Assembly: GCA_018662365.1 (NCBI GenBank)
Contig: JABJGH010000052.1
Coordinates: 1-54,696 of the forward strand
Length of the DNA: 54,696 nt
Direction: 5' to 3'
Source of the DNA: Chloroflexota bacterium
Lineage (GTDB): Bacteria > Chloroflexota > Anaerolineae > Anaerolineales > UBA11579
Positions 35,665 to 44,532 of this stretch are shown piece by piece; within the stretch, counting starts at the first letter, position 1; the number at the start of each line of letters is the position of its first letter. The position numbers and the translations under genes are program-made. The notes under the pieces were generated by a model that did no database searches, had not been told where the DNA came from, and worked only from the letters and a program-made list of their open reading frames with translations.

Positions 35665-36948
35665 CTACTTTTTTACCTCTGGAATGAAAATATCAGCCCC
35701 AAGGTTGAATCCTGCCGATTGTAATTTGCTCATGAAGAGAGGGCGAATGCCAGTAGGTCTGTGATTTCCAATTACTTTACCCTCAGGGGAAATGCCTATT
35801 TGTTCAAATTCAAATAGATCTGTCATTACGACGGTATCTCCCTCCATTCCTGCAATTTCAGTAATGTTGGTGACTTTGCGAGAACCATCAATTATTCTTG
35901 ATTGTTGAACTATTAAATCTACTGCAGAAGCAATTTGTTTTCTAATAATTGGAATGGGCATATCTATCCCTGCTTGCATAGTTAAGGTTTCTAATCGGGA
36001 TATAGAATCCCGGGGGTTGTTTGCATGGACAGTAGTTAAGGACCCATCATGGCCAGTATTCATTGCCTGTAGCATATCTAAGGCTTCACCACCACGGACT
36101 TCCCCAATAACGATACGATCGGGGCGCATTCTTAATGAATTTCTTAATAAGTCCCTAATCGTCATTTGTCCAATACCATCTGTATTTGCTACCTTGGTTT
36201 CTAATCGAACAACATGATCCTGTTGTAATTGTAATTCTGCTGCATCTTCAATGGTAACGATTCGTTCAGTATCTTGGATAAAACTAGAAAGAATATTTAA
36301 TAATGTGGTCTTTCCTGAACCTGTTCCACCAGATACCACAATGTTTAAATGGGCTTTAACGCATGCTTCAAGGAAATCCCCCATCTGGGCAGTTAATGAA
36401 CCAAATTCTATTAAGTCCTGAATTCCTAATCGATCTTTGGCAAATTTCCGAATAGTGATTGATGGGCCATCTATTGCAACGGGGGGTATTATGGCGTTTA
36501 CTCGAGAGCCATCAGGCAGACGTGCGTCCACCGCAGGGCTATCTTTATCTATTCGTCTACCAATTGGTAACACAATTTTTTCAATTAGCCGGATTACTTC
36601 GGCGTCATTTTCAAACATGACCGCTGTTTTCTCTAATTTTCCATTTATTTCGGCATACACACTTTTGGGGCCATTCACCATAACTTCAGTAATATTTGGG
36701 TCATCTAGTAGAATCTGAATAGGTCCGAATCCCAAAAGATCATTCTTTAATTCTAAAAATAATTTTGATTTTATTTTTTCAGGAATATGTACATTCATTT
36801 GCTTACAAACATTTTCCATTGTTGAGGCTAATTCATTTGTGTCAAAGCTGCCGTTTCCCACAACAATTTTTACTTCTTTGAATATATACGCGCGGAGTTT
36901 ATTTAAATTTGAGATATTGGATTCATTTTCAGGGTTATTATTGCTCAT
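35665..36948 (-). CDS. CpaF/TadA-type secretion ATPase
   Basis: 427 aa, hexameric ATPase of the type II/IV secretion superfamily that normally powers Flp/Tad pilus assembly. N-terminal helical domain, GFGPIQILLDDPNITEVMVNG (typical CpaF), Walker A VVSGGTGSGKTTLLN, Asp box and Walker B RPDRIVIGEVRGGEALDMLQ, His box TGHDGSLTTVHANNPRD. No other tad gene (pilin, TadB/C, TadZ) lies in the window, so it is an orphan here. It starts 3 bp after the small upstream gene. Confidence 0.93.
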   Translation of the reverse strand: MSNNNPENESNISNLNKLRAYIFKEVKIVVGNGSFDTNELASTMENVCKQMNVHIPEKIKSKLFLELKNDLLGFGPIQILLDDPNITEVMVNGPKSVYAEINGKLEKTAVMFENDAEVIRLIEKIVLPIGRRIDKDSPAVDARLPDGSRVNAIIPPVAIDGPSITIRKFAKDRLGIQDLIEFGSLTAQMGDFLEACVKAHLNIVVSGGTGSGKTTLLNILSSFIQDTERIVTIEDAAELQLQQDHVVRLETKVANTDGIGQMTIRDLLRNSLRMRPDRIVIGEVRGGEALDMLQAMNTGHDGSLTTVHANNPRDSISRLETLTMQAGIDMPIPIIRKQIASAVDLIVQQSRIIDGSRKVTNITEIAGMEGDTVVMTDLFEFEQIGISPEGKVIGNHRPTGIRPLFMSKLQSAGFNLGADIFIPEVKK

Positions 36949-36951
36949 CGA

Positions 36952-37230
36952 CTATTCCTTTGGAATAATCCATACAATATGATCTCGATTAACGATCATA
37001 AAAGGAATTAATTCTGATTTTTCCACTGGGGCTGAATCATCGATTAGAACAGCATTGGTTATTGCCAAAAATTGTTCACTGATATTAAGGGAATCTAAAA
37101 TTCTCTTATCATATTTTTTGTATATTTCCCCTGTTATTATCGAGTTTATGGTTTTAATGGTAACAGTTAAGGCTTCTTTCGGAATAACGTGTGAAAAAAA
37201 TTTGCCTTCCTGATCATACTTAGTGGACAT
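36952..37230 (-). CDS. Small protein coupled to the CpaF ATPase
   Basis: 92 aa, no membrane helix. KEALTVTIKTINSIITGEIYKKYDKRIL is probably helical; the C-terminal half is hydrophobic beta-rich (ELIPFMIVNRDHIVWIIP). No family recognised. A strong GGAGAG SD sits seven bases before the ATG, and the 3-bp spacing to the ATPase says they are made together. Confidence 0.65.
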   Translation of the reverse strand: MSTKYDQEGKFFSHVIPKEALTVTIKTINSIITGEIYKKYDKRILDSLNISEQFLAITNAVLIDDSAPVEKSELIPFMIVNRDHIVWIIPKE

Positions 37231-37389
37231 AATTCTCTCCTTCAGGAAAAAGTCAGCTGAATGTAAGGTTTATTCTAATTGTTATTATCAATTATATACT
37301 TACAACTTACTTAGTTGTTTAATTTGTTTTTATAAGTTAAGAATATTTATTGAATTTATATTAAAAAAATTCAATCCAGGGCTGGAAAT

Positions 37390-37425
37390 AATAAACCCTA
37401 GGGAATTTATTCCCTAGGGTTTATT
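37390..37425. terminator. 17-bp perfect hairpin
   Basis: AATAAACCCTAGGGAAT (37390-37406), two-base loop, then its exact complement (37409-37425). It lies just downstream, on the minus strand, of the remnant ending at 37449 and probably was its terminator. Confidence 0.7.
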
Positions 37426-37448
37426 GTCTTACCTGCAGTTATAGATGA

Positions 37449-37652
37449 TTACGGCAGTTGGGTCAAGGTATTTGTGGTGGCGATGATAGTCATAATCAGG
37501 GCGAAGATAATTCCACCGAGATATGGATTTTTAGTAACTTTGTATAGCTTGCGATCAAGGATCACAGCTAATGGGAAGTAAAGCAATACTGGGAAAGCCT
37601 AAATACCATAAATATTTGAAACACTGGGGTCCATTACTTCTATCCAGGATTT
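37449..37652 (-). pseudogene. C-terminal remnant of a membrane protein
   Basis: Reading on minus from 37652 gives WIEVMDPSVSNIYGI, a TAG, then AFPVLLYFPLAVILDRKLYKV and GGIIFALIMTIIATTNTLTQLP before TAA. Two hydrophobic segments and natural codon use indicate a former gene; the TAG sits where Trp (TGG) would fit, and TGA closes the frame upstream. The rest of the gene is not visible. Parent family not recognised. Confidence 0.5.
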
Positions 37653-37899
37653 TCAACGGTAGGATTAGAGGGCGTAAAAAGTAAAGCGTTCATATACTGT
37701 CCGGAGGGGGTTTTCCGGTGCAAATCATAATTTTGACATCTCCACCGTTTGCTTGCATTAAGCTTGCGCGAAAAATTACAACAACGCATAAAATTTAAAC
37801 AACTTTTAACCAATATTGGGGTGTTTTGGTTTTTATTTCAATCTCTTAAGCATTTTTAATAATTACTTTATTTTGAATCGATAATAGGTTAATTTCCAC
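37653..37899. other. Gene-free stretch upstream of glpD's 3' end
   Basis: No gene seen. It is AT-rich, with a short CCGGA/TCCGG hairpin near 37701-37717. Confidence 0.4.
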
Positions 37900-39642
37900 T
37901 TATTTGATTTTCGCCTCCTCCTTGCGATCTGGATTTGCAAAAAGGTATTTATTAAATTCCATCAGGTGTTTATTCTGTAATATTAATTTAGCTCGCTTGA
38001 TTTCTTCTTCTTTTTCCCCATTGTTCCAGTTAAGAATGTTTCCGGTTATTTCTGCTATTTCCTTTAATCCTGGCTTTGTAATCCGCCCTAGTTTGGCAAG
38101 AATTGTTCGTCGGAAAATGAGGTCATCTAGATGAATAACATCTTCCTGTTGGATTAGGTATTTAAATTCTCCACGGCTATAATCAGGATATTCTCTTAGG
38201 GGATAGTCTTTTGAATGATCTATAGATTCGATAATTTCTTTTGCATAGGTGCCGTGCCGTTCAAAAAGAATTTCGGCTCTTTCCGCTGAGCAATTAAAAT
38301 TCTTTTGCCAGGACGAGAAAAATTCATTTCTCTCCGTTATTGTTTTAGGATAATTCCTGCCACCACCGATTTTTAGATTTTCAGTTTTCGCGACGCGTTT
38401 CTGCCCAAGTCTTCCCAAAATTTTATTGGTGGCAACTTCTGAGAATGCCCTGAATGAGGTCCATTTTCCACCTACTAAAGAGAGAATGGGGAATGATATT
38501 TCATCATCTGGCTCAAGGACTTGAACTTTATGGTTTCGACTAATTTGTCCGGTAGCACCATTCTTTGAATATTGAAGTGGACGTACACCAGAGAAGGTAA
38601 AGACGATATGAGATCGATCTACATAGATGTTTGGAAATACGCGTTTGAGCATTTCTAAAAAGTAGTCAATCTCTTCTTCGGTGATAACGATTCCATTTGG
38701 ATCTTCAACTCTAATATCAGAGGTGCCGATCATAACCTTGTCTTTAATTGGGAAGATCAACACAATTCGGCCGTCTTTGTTTTCAAAAAAGATCTCGTTA
38801 TCCACGATCGCGGTGCGTAATTCGGGATGGTCCAAAATGAGGTGAGACCCTTTGGTACCGCCAATAAATTGGGTGGGTGTACCGACAGATCGGTTAACTA
38901 AGTCAATCCAGGGGCCGGCAGCATTTACCAAGATTTTTGGGCTTACACTGAAAGTTTCGCCACTAAGCTCGTCCTTTAACTTAACCGTTGACCCAGATGC
39001 TGAATCTAGACGGACATAATTCAATGGAATTGCTTTTTCATTTTCTTCAACGGTGTCTTTAATCAATTCAATGGCAATTCGCTCTGGGGAGGGCATTGAC
39101 CCATCAAAATAAGTGCCCGTATACAAAATATCTGGATTTAGGGATGGAAAAAGGGCACGGGATTCTTTTTTGTTTCTAAAGATATGTTTTGGAACAGTTT
39201 TTTGTTTGCGGGTAAAGAAATCATATAGAGTCATGCCGATCTTAATGACGATCGCTCCCCGTTCTGATGGTCTGTCTAATAACCCTAAAAATTTGAGCGG
39301 TGCGTTGAATAAGCCAGAAAAGCGATTGAATATGGGGTAAGTGGTTTTCAGAGGTTTTACTAAATGTGGTGCATTTTCAATTAAACGGTTTCGTTCTTCA
39401 ACAGCCTCCCGAACTAGCTGGAATTCGCCATTTTCCAAATATCGTATTCCACCATGCACCATATGGGAGGACGCAGAGCTGGCGCCACTGCAATAATCCC
39501 CTTGGTCAACCATGACTACATCTATCCCTTGAAGGGCTAGATCTCTAAAAGTGCCGATGCCATTTATGCCCGCACCAACGATTAGAACGCTGATATCTGG
39601 ATTGTCTTTTAATTGTTTTAAGCGGTCTTCCCTAGTTTGCAT
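37900..39642 (-). CDS. glpD: FAD-dependent glycerol-3-phosphate dehydrogenase
   Basis: 580 aa. Oxidises glycerol 3-phosphate to dihydroxyacetone phosphate and passes electrons to quinone at the membrane. FAD-binding VLIVGAGINGIGTFRDLALQG at residues 19-39, then SGASSASSHMVHGGIRYL, the central substrate region SGVRPLQYSKNG, and the C-terminal helical domain. It lies 10 bp after glpK in the same operon. Full length for the aerobic GlpD family. Confidence 0.94.
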   Translation of the reverse strand: MQTREDRLKQLKDNPDISVLIVGAGINGIGTFRDLALQGIDVVMVDQGDYCSGASSASSHMVHGGIRYLENGEFQLVREAVEERNRLIENAPHLVKPLKTTYPIFNRFSGLFNAPLKFLGLLDRPSERGAIVIKIGMTLYDFFTRKQKTVPKHIFRNKKESRALFPSLNPDILYTGTYFDGSMPSPERIAIELIKDTVEENEKAIPLNYVRLDSASGSTVKLKDELSGETFSVSPKILVNAAGPWIDLVNRSVGTPTQFIGGTKGSHLILDHPELRTAIVDNEIFFENKDGRIVLIFPIKDKVMIGTSDIRVEDPNGIVITEEEIDYFLEMLKRVFPNIYVDRSHIVFTFSGVRPLQYSKNGATGQISRNHKVQVLEPDDEISFPILSLVGGKWTSFRAFSEVATNKILGRLGQKRVAKTENLKIGGGRNYPKTITERNEFFSSWQKNFNCSAERAEILFERHGTYAKEIIESIDHSKDYPLREYPDYSRGEFKYLIQQEDVIHLDDLIFRRTILAKLGRITKPGLKEIAEITGNILNWNNGEKEEEIKRAKLILQNKHLMEFNKYLFANPDRKEEAKIK

Positions 39643-39652
39643 CTATTGATTC

Positions 39653-41158
39653 CTAATCTAGCCAATCAAAAGTTCGCGTGACGGCTTTTTTCCACTGAGA
39701 ATAAAGTTTCGTATTTACATCGCTATTTGCATCTGGATGCCAAGTCTTGTCCAGTTGCCAATTCTTTTTCATATCTTCCTTGCTTTCCCAAAACCCAACC
39801 GCATATCCGGCGGCATAGGCTGCCCCCAGGGCTGTTGTTTCCGCAACCATGGGCCGAATGACTGGTACACCCAACACGTCTGCTTGAAATTGCATTAAGA
39901 GATCGTTATGAACCATGCCCCCATCCACTTTTAGGGACTTGAGGTCAACCCCGGAATCGGCGTTCATTGCGTCAAGTACTTCTCGGGTTTGGAATGCGGA
40001 GGCTTCTAAGACTGCCCGGGCAATATGCCCTCGGTTCACATAACTCGTCATGCCAACAATGGCTCCACGGGCATCTGAGCGCCAATAAGGGGCGAATAAA
40101 CCCGAGAAGGCAGGGACAAAATATATCCCACCGTTATCTTCAACCGTGTTGGCTAGATTTTCAATTTCTGGAGCGGTCTCGATCATTTTCATGTTGTCTC
40201 TAAGCCATTGAACTAAAGAGCCTGAGATGGCGATCGATCCTTCCAATGCATAGACCGGTTTCTCATTACCAAACTGATAGCAAAGGGTGGTCAGAAGACC
40301 GTGTTTTGAGCGCACGATCTCTTCACCAGTATTGAGCAGCATGAAGCATCCGGTACCATAGGTGTTTTTTGCTTCTCCTGGTTCGAAACAAACTTGCCCG
40401 ACAATAGCGGCTTGTTGGTCTCCCAGGATTCCGGAAACCCGAATGGATCCACCCAGTGGGCCGGATTCTTGAGTATGTCCATAAATCTCTGAAGAAGAAG
40501 CAATTTGTGGCAACATGGCAAGAGGAACACCCATTTCTGCACAAAGATCTTTATCCCAATCGAGTGTTTCTAAATTCATTAAAAGGGTGCGGCTGGCATT
40601 TGTTACATCAGTAACGTGTTTGCCACCGTCAACCCCTCCGGTGAGGTTCCAGACTAGCCAGGTGTCAATATTGCCAAAAACGGCATCCCCGCGATTGGCT
40701 GCTTCTCTCAATCCATCGACATTGTCTAAGAGCCATTTGATCTTTGGGCCGGAAAAATAAGTGGCAAGGGGAAGGCCGGTAATTGTTCGGAAGCGGTCTT
40801 GACTATCGTTTTTTCCAAGTTCTGCGATAATTTTGTCTGTGCGCACATCCTGCCAAACGATGGCATTATGATAGGGTTGGCCTGTTTTTGGATTCCAAAC
40901 GATGGTTGTTTCGCGTTGATTGGTGATGCCAAGTGCGGCGATATCCCCCGGGTTGGCTCCTGCTTTTTTAATAGCTTCGCGAACGACTAATTGTGTTTTT
41001 TCCCAAATTTCAATGGGGTCGTGTTCAACCCAACCCGGTTTTGGAAATATTTGTTGATGTTCTAACTGATGGACGGCAATCGGCTCACCACTATGGTTGA
41101 AGGCCATGCATCTTGTGCTGGTCGTCCCTTGATCAATAGCTAAAACAATATCAGACAT
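39653..41158 (-). CDS. glpK: Glycerol kinase
   Basis: 501 aa. Phosphorylates glycerol with ATP. FGGY motifs: [59 protein letters not shown] and the C-terminal [14 protein letters not shown]. Start ATG 41158 with GGAG ten bases upstream; the GTG at 41173 in the same frame lies in the SD region. Perfect promoter 41194-41221 (minus) gives a 5' UTR of about 30 nt. First gene of glpK-glpD. Confidence 0.96.
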   Translation of the reverse strand: MSDIVLAIDQGTTSTRCMAFNHSGEPIAVHQLEHQQIFPKPGWVEHDPIEIWEKTQLVVREAIKKAGANPGDIAALGITNQRETTIVWNPKTGQPYHNAIVWQDVRTDKIIAELGKNDSQDRFRTITGLPLATYFSGPKIKWLLDNVDGLREAANRGDAVFGNIDTWLVWNLTGGVDGGKHVTDVTNASRTLLMNLETLDWDKDLCAEMGVPLAMLPQIASSSEIYGHTQESGPLGGSIRVSGILGDQQAAIVGQVCFEPGEAKNTYGTGCFMLLNTGEEIVRSKHGLLTTLCYQFGNEKPVYALEGSIAISGSLVQWLRDNMKMIETAPEIENLANTVEDNGGIYFVPAFSGLFAPYWRSDARGAIVGMTSYVNRGHIARAVLEASAFQTREVLDAMNADSGVDLKSLKVDGGMVHNDLLMQFQADVLGVPVIRPMVAETTALGAAYAAGYAVGFWESKEDMKKNWQLDKTWHPDANSDVNTKLYSQWKKAVTRTFDWLD

Positions 41159-41193
41159 AGTATTTTGCTCCACATAGAAGGGGAATTAGTCTC

Positions 41194-41221
41194 ATTATAG
41201 AATTGCAGCACATCCTGTCAA
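41194..41221 (-). promoter_or_regulatory. glpK promoter
   Basis: TTGACA (41221..41216), 16-bp spacer and TATAAT (41199..41194) on the minus strand, with operator O1 six bases upstream of the -35. Confidence 0.85.
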
Positions 41222-41227
41222 GGCTGT

Positions 41228-41241
41228 TGAACATACGTGCA
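41228..41241. promoter_or_regulatory. Operator O1 of the SorC-type regulator
   Basis: TGAACATACGTGCA, matching O2 at ten of 14 positions (TGnACAtnnGTGCA). It sits directly upstream of the glpK -35, a position suited to activation or to looping with O2 62 bp away (about six helical turns). Confidence 0.5.
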
Positions 41242-41288
41242 AAAACTGGTGAATGCATAGTGGGCTTTTGGGATATATTCCACGGATG

Positions 41289-41317
41289 TTGCACATTTGT
41301 GCAGGATAAGTTATTAT
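41289..41317 (+). promoter_or_regulatory. SorC gene promoter overlapping operator O2
   Basis: TTGCAC (41289-41294), 17-bp spacer and TATTAT (41312-41317). Operator O2, TGCACATTTGTGCA at 41290-41303, covers the -35, pointing to autorepression. The start codon follows the -10 by only nine bases, so the mRNA would have almost no leader. Confidence 0.5.
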
Positions 41318-41326
41318 GGGAATACT

Positions 41327-42295
41327 ATGACCAACCAAACGAGCTCCCAAAAAACAACAAATTCGATCAATGTGGCGCGGATGTATTATTATCAAAATAT
41401 GACCACCGATGCGATAGCCAAAGAAATGAAGGTGTCTCGTTCTACGATCTCAAGGATGCTTACTTATGCCCGAGAAGAAGGCTTGGTGAATATTCAAATT
41501 GTAGATCCCAGGGATATTCCCAGCCAACTCGAAGCGGCAATACTTGATGTCTTTGAATTAAAGGGTGTTCATGTTGTGCCAGTGCCAGAAGTAGTGGGGG
41601 AGGCGGAGTGGTTGGAGCGGGTTGCGCAATATACTGCAAATTATTTGAATACGATCTTTGAATCAAATATGGTGCTTGGCATTGCTTGGGGTACAACGAT
41701 GACGGCGGTTTCAAGGCACTTGCTGCGTAAAACGACTCATAATTCACAGGTGGTGCAATTAAATGGGGCGGGAAATACGCAATCGATGGGCATCGATTAT
41801 GCAAGTCAGATCATCATGCGCTTTTCAGAAAATTACCGGGCTCGCGCACATTTATTTCCAGTGCCCACATTTTTTGATTTCCCCGAAACTAAATCTGCTC
41901 TATGGAGGGAGGCGAGTATTCAAAGAATATTAGATCTTCAATCTAGGACAGACTTGCTGCTTTATAGTATTGGGGCGGTAAACGCGGGTATTCCCAGCCA
42001 TGTATATAGTGGGGGCTATCTGGCGGAAACGAATTATAAAGAATTGGAAAAATATAAAATTGCGGGGGATATCGCCACCGTGTTTTTTAAAGAGGATGGA
42101 AGTTTCGATAATATCCCTTTAAATAGAAGAGCAAGCGGACCTAGCCTACAATTATTTCGGGAAAAGTATGGGGTTTGTGTGGTTTCTGGCTTGGCGAAGG
42201 TTCGGGGATTGAACGCTGCCCTTCGGGGAAAGTTGATGTCGGAGCTGATTATCGATGAACCCACTGCTAGAGCGCTGGTTGAAAACTATTTGTGA
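41327..42295 (+). CDS. SorC-family transcriptional regulator of the glycerol genes
   Basis: 322 aa. N-terminal HTH (NVARMYYYQNMTTDAIAKEM, then VSRSTISRMLTYAREEG) and a C-terminal sugar-phosphate-binding domain (GIAWGTTMTAVSRHL, YSIGAVNAGIPSHV). SorC proteins bind phosphorylated sugars or polyols and control the adjacent operon. Divergent from glpK, so glycerol 3-phosphate or dihydroxyacetone phosphate is the likely effector (inference). Start ATG 41327. Confidence 0.88.
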   Translation: MTNQTSSQKTTNSINVARMYYYQNMTTDAIAKEMKVSRSTISRMLTYAREEGLVNIQIVDPRDIPSQLEAAILDVFELKGVHVVPVPEVVGEAEWLERVAQYTANYLNTIFESNMVLGIAWGTTMTAVSRHLLRKTTHNSQVVQLNGAGNTQSMGIDYASQIIMRFSENYRARAHLFPVPTFFDFPETKSALWREASIQRILDLQSRTDLLLYSIGAVNAGIPSHVYSGGYLAETNYKELEKYKIAGDIATVFFKEDGSFDNIPLNRRASGPSLQLFREKYGVCVVSGLAKVRGLNAALRGKLMSELIIDEPTARALVENYL

Positions 42296-42325
42296 TTGAT
42301 AAAGAGTGATCTCAAAAGGCAAAGA

Positions 42326-42928
42326 TTATTTATGGGTAAAACCTCTAGCTGTCATTTGGCTATGAGGTTTTGTTTGATTCGGATCTGTTTCAAATAAAAT
42401 AATTACTTTTACAACTGAATTGGTTTTGTTTTGCCAACTATGGGGTTGGGAAGCTTTAAATAATATGCTGTCCCCTTCAGATAATTCATAATTAGCATTT
42501 GCGATATTGTATTCTAATTGCCCTTCTAAACAGTAAATAAACTCTTCGCCAGTATGAGAGGAAGGGTCTGAAATATTTTCTGATCCGGGGGGAATAGTAA
42601 TAATAAAGGGCTCAAATCTTTGTTTGATCAAACCGACCCCCAAGCCTTCAAAAATCAATCCTTCTAGCTCGACCTTTTTTGTTTCCGATTTTTTAGTAAA
42701 GATCGTAGTTTGATCCCCTTCGCTAACGAAAAAATTTGAAACATGGACGTTTAATGCACTGGCTATTTTATGCAGGGAGGCAACCGTGGGGGAATTTTCT
42801 CCGCGTTCAATTTTGCTTAAAGCATTTAAGGACAGCTCACTTATTTTTGATAATTCTCGCAAAGATAAGTTCTGATTTATTCGGTAATTTCTTATTGTAT
42901 TTCCCACATCAGGATATTTATTATTCAT
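42326..42928 (-). CDS. XRE-family regulator with cupin domain
   Basis: 200 aa. HTH at residues 8-65 (TIRNYRINQNLSLRELSKIS, ALSKIERGENSPTVASLHKIA) and a cupin at about 115-185 (FIITIPPGSENISDPSSHTGEEFIY, SILFKASQPHSWQNK), the layout of small-molecule sensing regulators. Cupin ligand unknown. AAGGAAG precedes the ATG. Divergent from a lipoprotein gene, with three TGTCACTT/TGACAC half-sites in the shared gap. Confidence 0.88.
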   Translation of the reverse strand: MNNKYPDVGNTIRNYRINQNLSLRELSKISELSLNALSKIERGENSPTVASLHKIASALNVHVSNFFVSEGDQTTIFTKKSETKKVELEGLIFEGLGVGLIKQRFEPFIITIPPGSENISDPSSHTGEEFIYCLEGQLEYNIANANYELSEGDSILFKASQPHSWQNKTNSVVKVIILFETDPNQTKPHSQMTARGFTHK

Positions 42929-42981
42929 AGAAAACTTCCTTCATGTAGAACCAATCCTGTAGTACAATAAAAGTATGAAAA

Positions 42982-43038
42982 TGTCACTTATAGTGTGAAT
43001 TATTTAAAATGACACACGCACATTTAGAAGTGTCACTT
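42982..43038. promoter_or_regulatory. Candidate operator array for the XRE-cupin regulator
   Basis: TGTCACTT at 42982-42989 and again at 43031-43038, with TGACAC at 43010-43015 in inverted orientation, all in the 118-bp divergent gap. Confidence 0.45.
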
Positions 43039-43046
43039 AAAGGATT

Positions 43047-43484
43047 ATGATGAAAAAAAACATTAAACTCACGACTTTTTTGTGCATGATAACAAGTGTT
43101 TTGCTGGTTAATGCTTGCACGAATAATTCTAACATTAATCCCTCTAAACACGAACTTGGAAGCATTACAGGTAGGGTTTATTTTGATGAAAATTCGAATA
43201 AAGAGTGTGATTGTGAATGTGGAATTGAAGACATCAAAATTCGAATTTATAAAAACAGTTGTGCGGAATCCATCTTTCAATCTGTTGATTCTGATGAAGA
43301 AGGGTATTTTATTTTTGACGATCTAGAGGCAGGCACTTATTGCATCTACCCGGATATTCCTTTTACCTGTGAAGGTTTTACACCGACAACTGGCATAAAT
43401 CGAATCATTGAGATTAAACCTGGAGAGTCGATTGAGGCTGAATGGTTTTCTTATGAAAAGTATGTTGATTTAGCCACCGATTAA
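43047..43484 (+). CDS. Lipoprotein with an SdrD B-like domain
   Basis: 145 aa. Lipobox LLVNAC puts the lipidated Cys at about residue 24. The mature part is one B-like beta-sandwich, GSITGRVYFDENSNKECDCECG ... GYFIFDDLEAGTYCI, the kind found in Gram-positive surface proteins, with calcium-type acidic residues and six cysteines. It is probably exposed on the outer face. It may be controlled by the divergent XRE regulator. Confidence 0.75.
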   Translation: MMKKNIKLTTFLCMITSVLLVNACTNNSNINPSKHELGSITGRVYFDENSNKECDCECGIEDIKIRIYKNSCAESIFQSVDSDEEGYFIFDDLEAGTYCIYPDIPFTCEGFTPTTGINRIIEIKPGESIEAEWFSYEKYVDLATD

Positions 43485-43516
43485 CAGTTTCACATTAAAT
43501 ATAGATTAGGAGAAAT

Positions 43517-43927
43517 ATGAAAATTGCATTGATCACGGATGATGAAAAAACAATAAGCGAACATTTTGGACGGGCTGGAAAGTATTTGGTTTTTACTGTG
43601 CAAGAAAATAAAATTGTACATTCAGAAACACGAAATAAAGTCGGACACAATGATTTCGTAAAATTAGAAGTGGAGGGGGGACATGAACACCATGAGGATC
43701 CAAGGGGCAGAGGGTTTGGAAACCATTCTGAAGAAAAACATCAGAAAATGTTTGAAGCAATTAAAGATTGTAATGTTTTGGTCGTTCGGGGGATGGGGCG
43801 GGGGGCATATTTGGGGCTTGAAAAATTAGGAATAAAACCAATTGTCTCAGATATTGAAGAAATTGAATTGGCGGTGGAAAGTGTAATAAAAGGGACGATT
43901 ATCAATCATATTGAAAAACTACATTAA
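43517..43927 (+). CDS. NifX/NafY-type Fe-Mo-cofactor-like domain protein
   Basis: 136 aa. The family pattern is clear: KIALITDDEKTISEHFGRAGKYLVF at the start, NVLVVRGMGRGAYLGLEKLGI in the middle and IEEIELAVESVIKG near the end. A His/Glu/Asp-rich loop (GGHEHHEDP) at about residues 55-63 may bind metal. No nitrogenase genes are present, so it is a general metal- or cluster-handling relative. Confidence 0.85.
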   Translation: MKIALITDDEKTISEHFGRAGKYLVFTVQENKIVHSETRNKVGHNDFVKLEVEGGHEHHEDPRGRGFGNHSEEKHQKMFEAIKDCNVLVVRGMGRGAYLGLEKLGIKPIVSDIEEIELAVESVIKGTIINHIEKLH

Positions 43928-43969
43928 AGATTTAAAGGTCAAAAACGCTTAGGTTCTTCCTCCTTTCCC

Positions 43970-44004
43970 AACAGAGCCATTCTTGCCTGAATGGCTCTGT
44001 TTTA
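43970..44004 (+). terminator. Hairpin terminator after the NifX-like gene
   Basis: AACAGAGCCATTC (43970-43982) and GAATGGCTCTGTT (43989-44001) around loop TTGCCT, followed by TTT. Confidence 0.85.
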
Positions 44005-44219
44005 ATTAACTTAATCAGCAAACATTTTCCACCGTCATTATTGAAAGTTGGATTGAAGATGGATGGTTCTAAACAAAATTCGTTTCAGGTTGATTTCAAT
44101 ATTTTTCTCAAAAATCAGTTAAGAAAGATTAATAAACTAGACATATATTACCAAAATGCGAATTAATCAAGATTTGATTTATAATAGATGTCCGATAAAA
44201 AAACTATAGGAGAAATATA

Positions 44220-44426
44220 ATGGCTATTGCAAGAGTAACTGAAATTAAAGCTTCTTCCACCGTCAGTTTCGATGATGCCCTGAAACAAGGTGTTAAACGG
44301 GCAACAAAAACATTGAAAAATGTAAAATCTGCATGGGTAGAAAACCAAGATGTTCAAGTTGATGAAAATGGGGACATCTCTGAGTATCGAGTTCAATTAA
44401 AAATTACTTTTATTCTTGATGATTAA
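44220..44426 (+). CDS. Dodecin flavin-binding protein
   Basis: 68 aa. Dodecins form hollow dodecamers that store riboflavin or FMN. The pattern MAIARVTEIKASSTVSFDDALKQGV and SAWVENQDVQVDENG is typical, including the Trp that stacks on flavin. AGGAGAAA precedes the ATG by five bases. A terminator follows at 44466. Confidence 0.92.
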   Translation: MAIARVTEIKASSTVSFDDALKQGVKRATKTLKNVKSAWVENQDVQVDENGDISEYRVQLKITFILDD

Positions 44427-44465
44427 TTTCTTTTTTGACCATAAGAATTTAAAATAAGGAATAAT

Positions 44466-44496
44466 AAAAAATCCCCTACTGGTTAGGGGATTTTTT
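44466..44496. terminator. Bidirectional hairpin terminator
   Basis: AAAAAATCCCCTA, loop CTGGT, TAGGGGATTTTTT, between dodecin (plus) and cobQ (minus). Confidence 0.9.
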
Positions 44497-44532
44497 ATGT
44501 TATTTTGTAGGACGGCTATTTTTTAGAAAATT

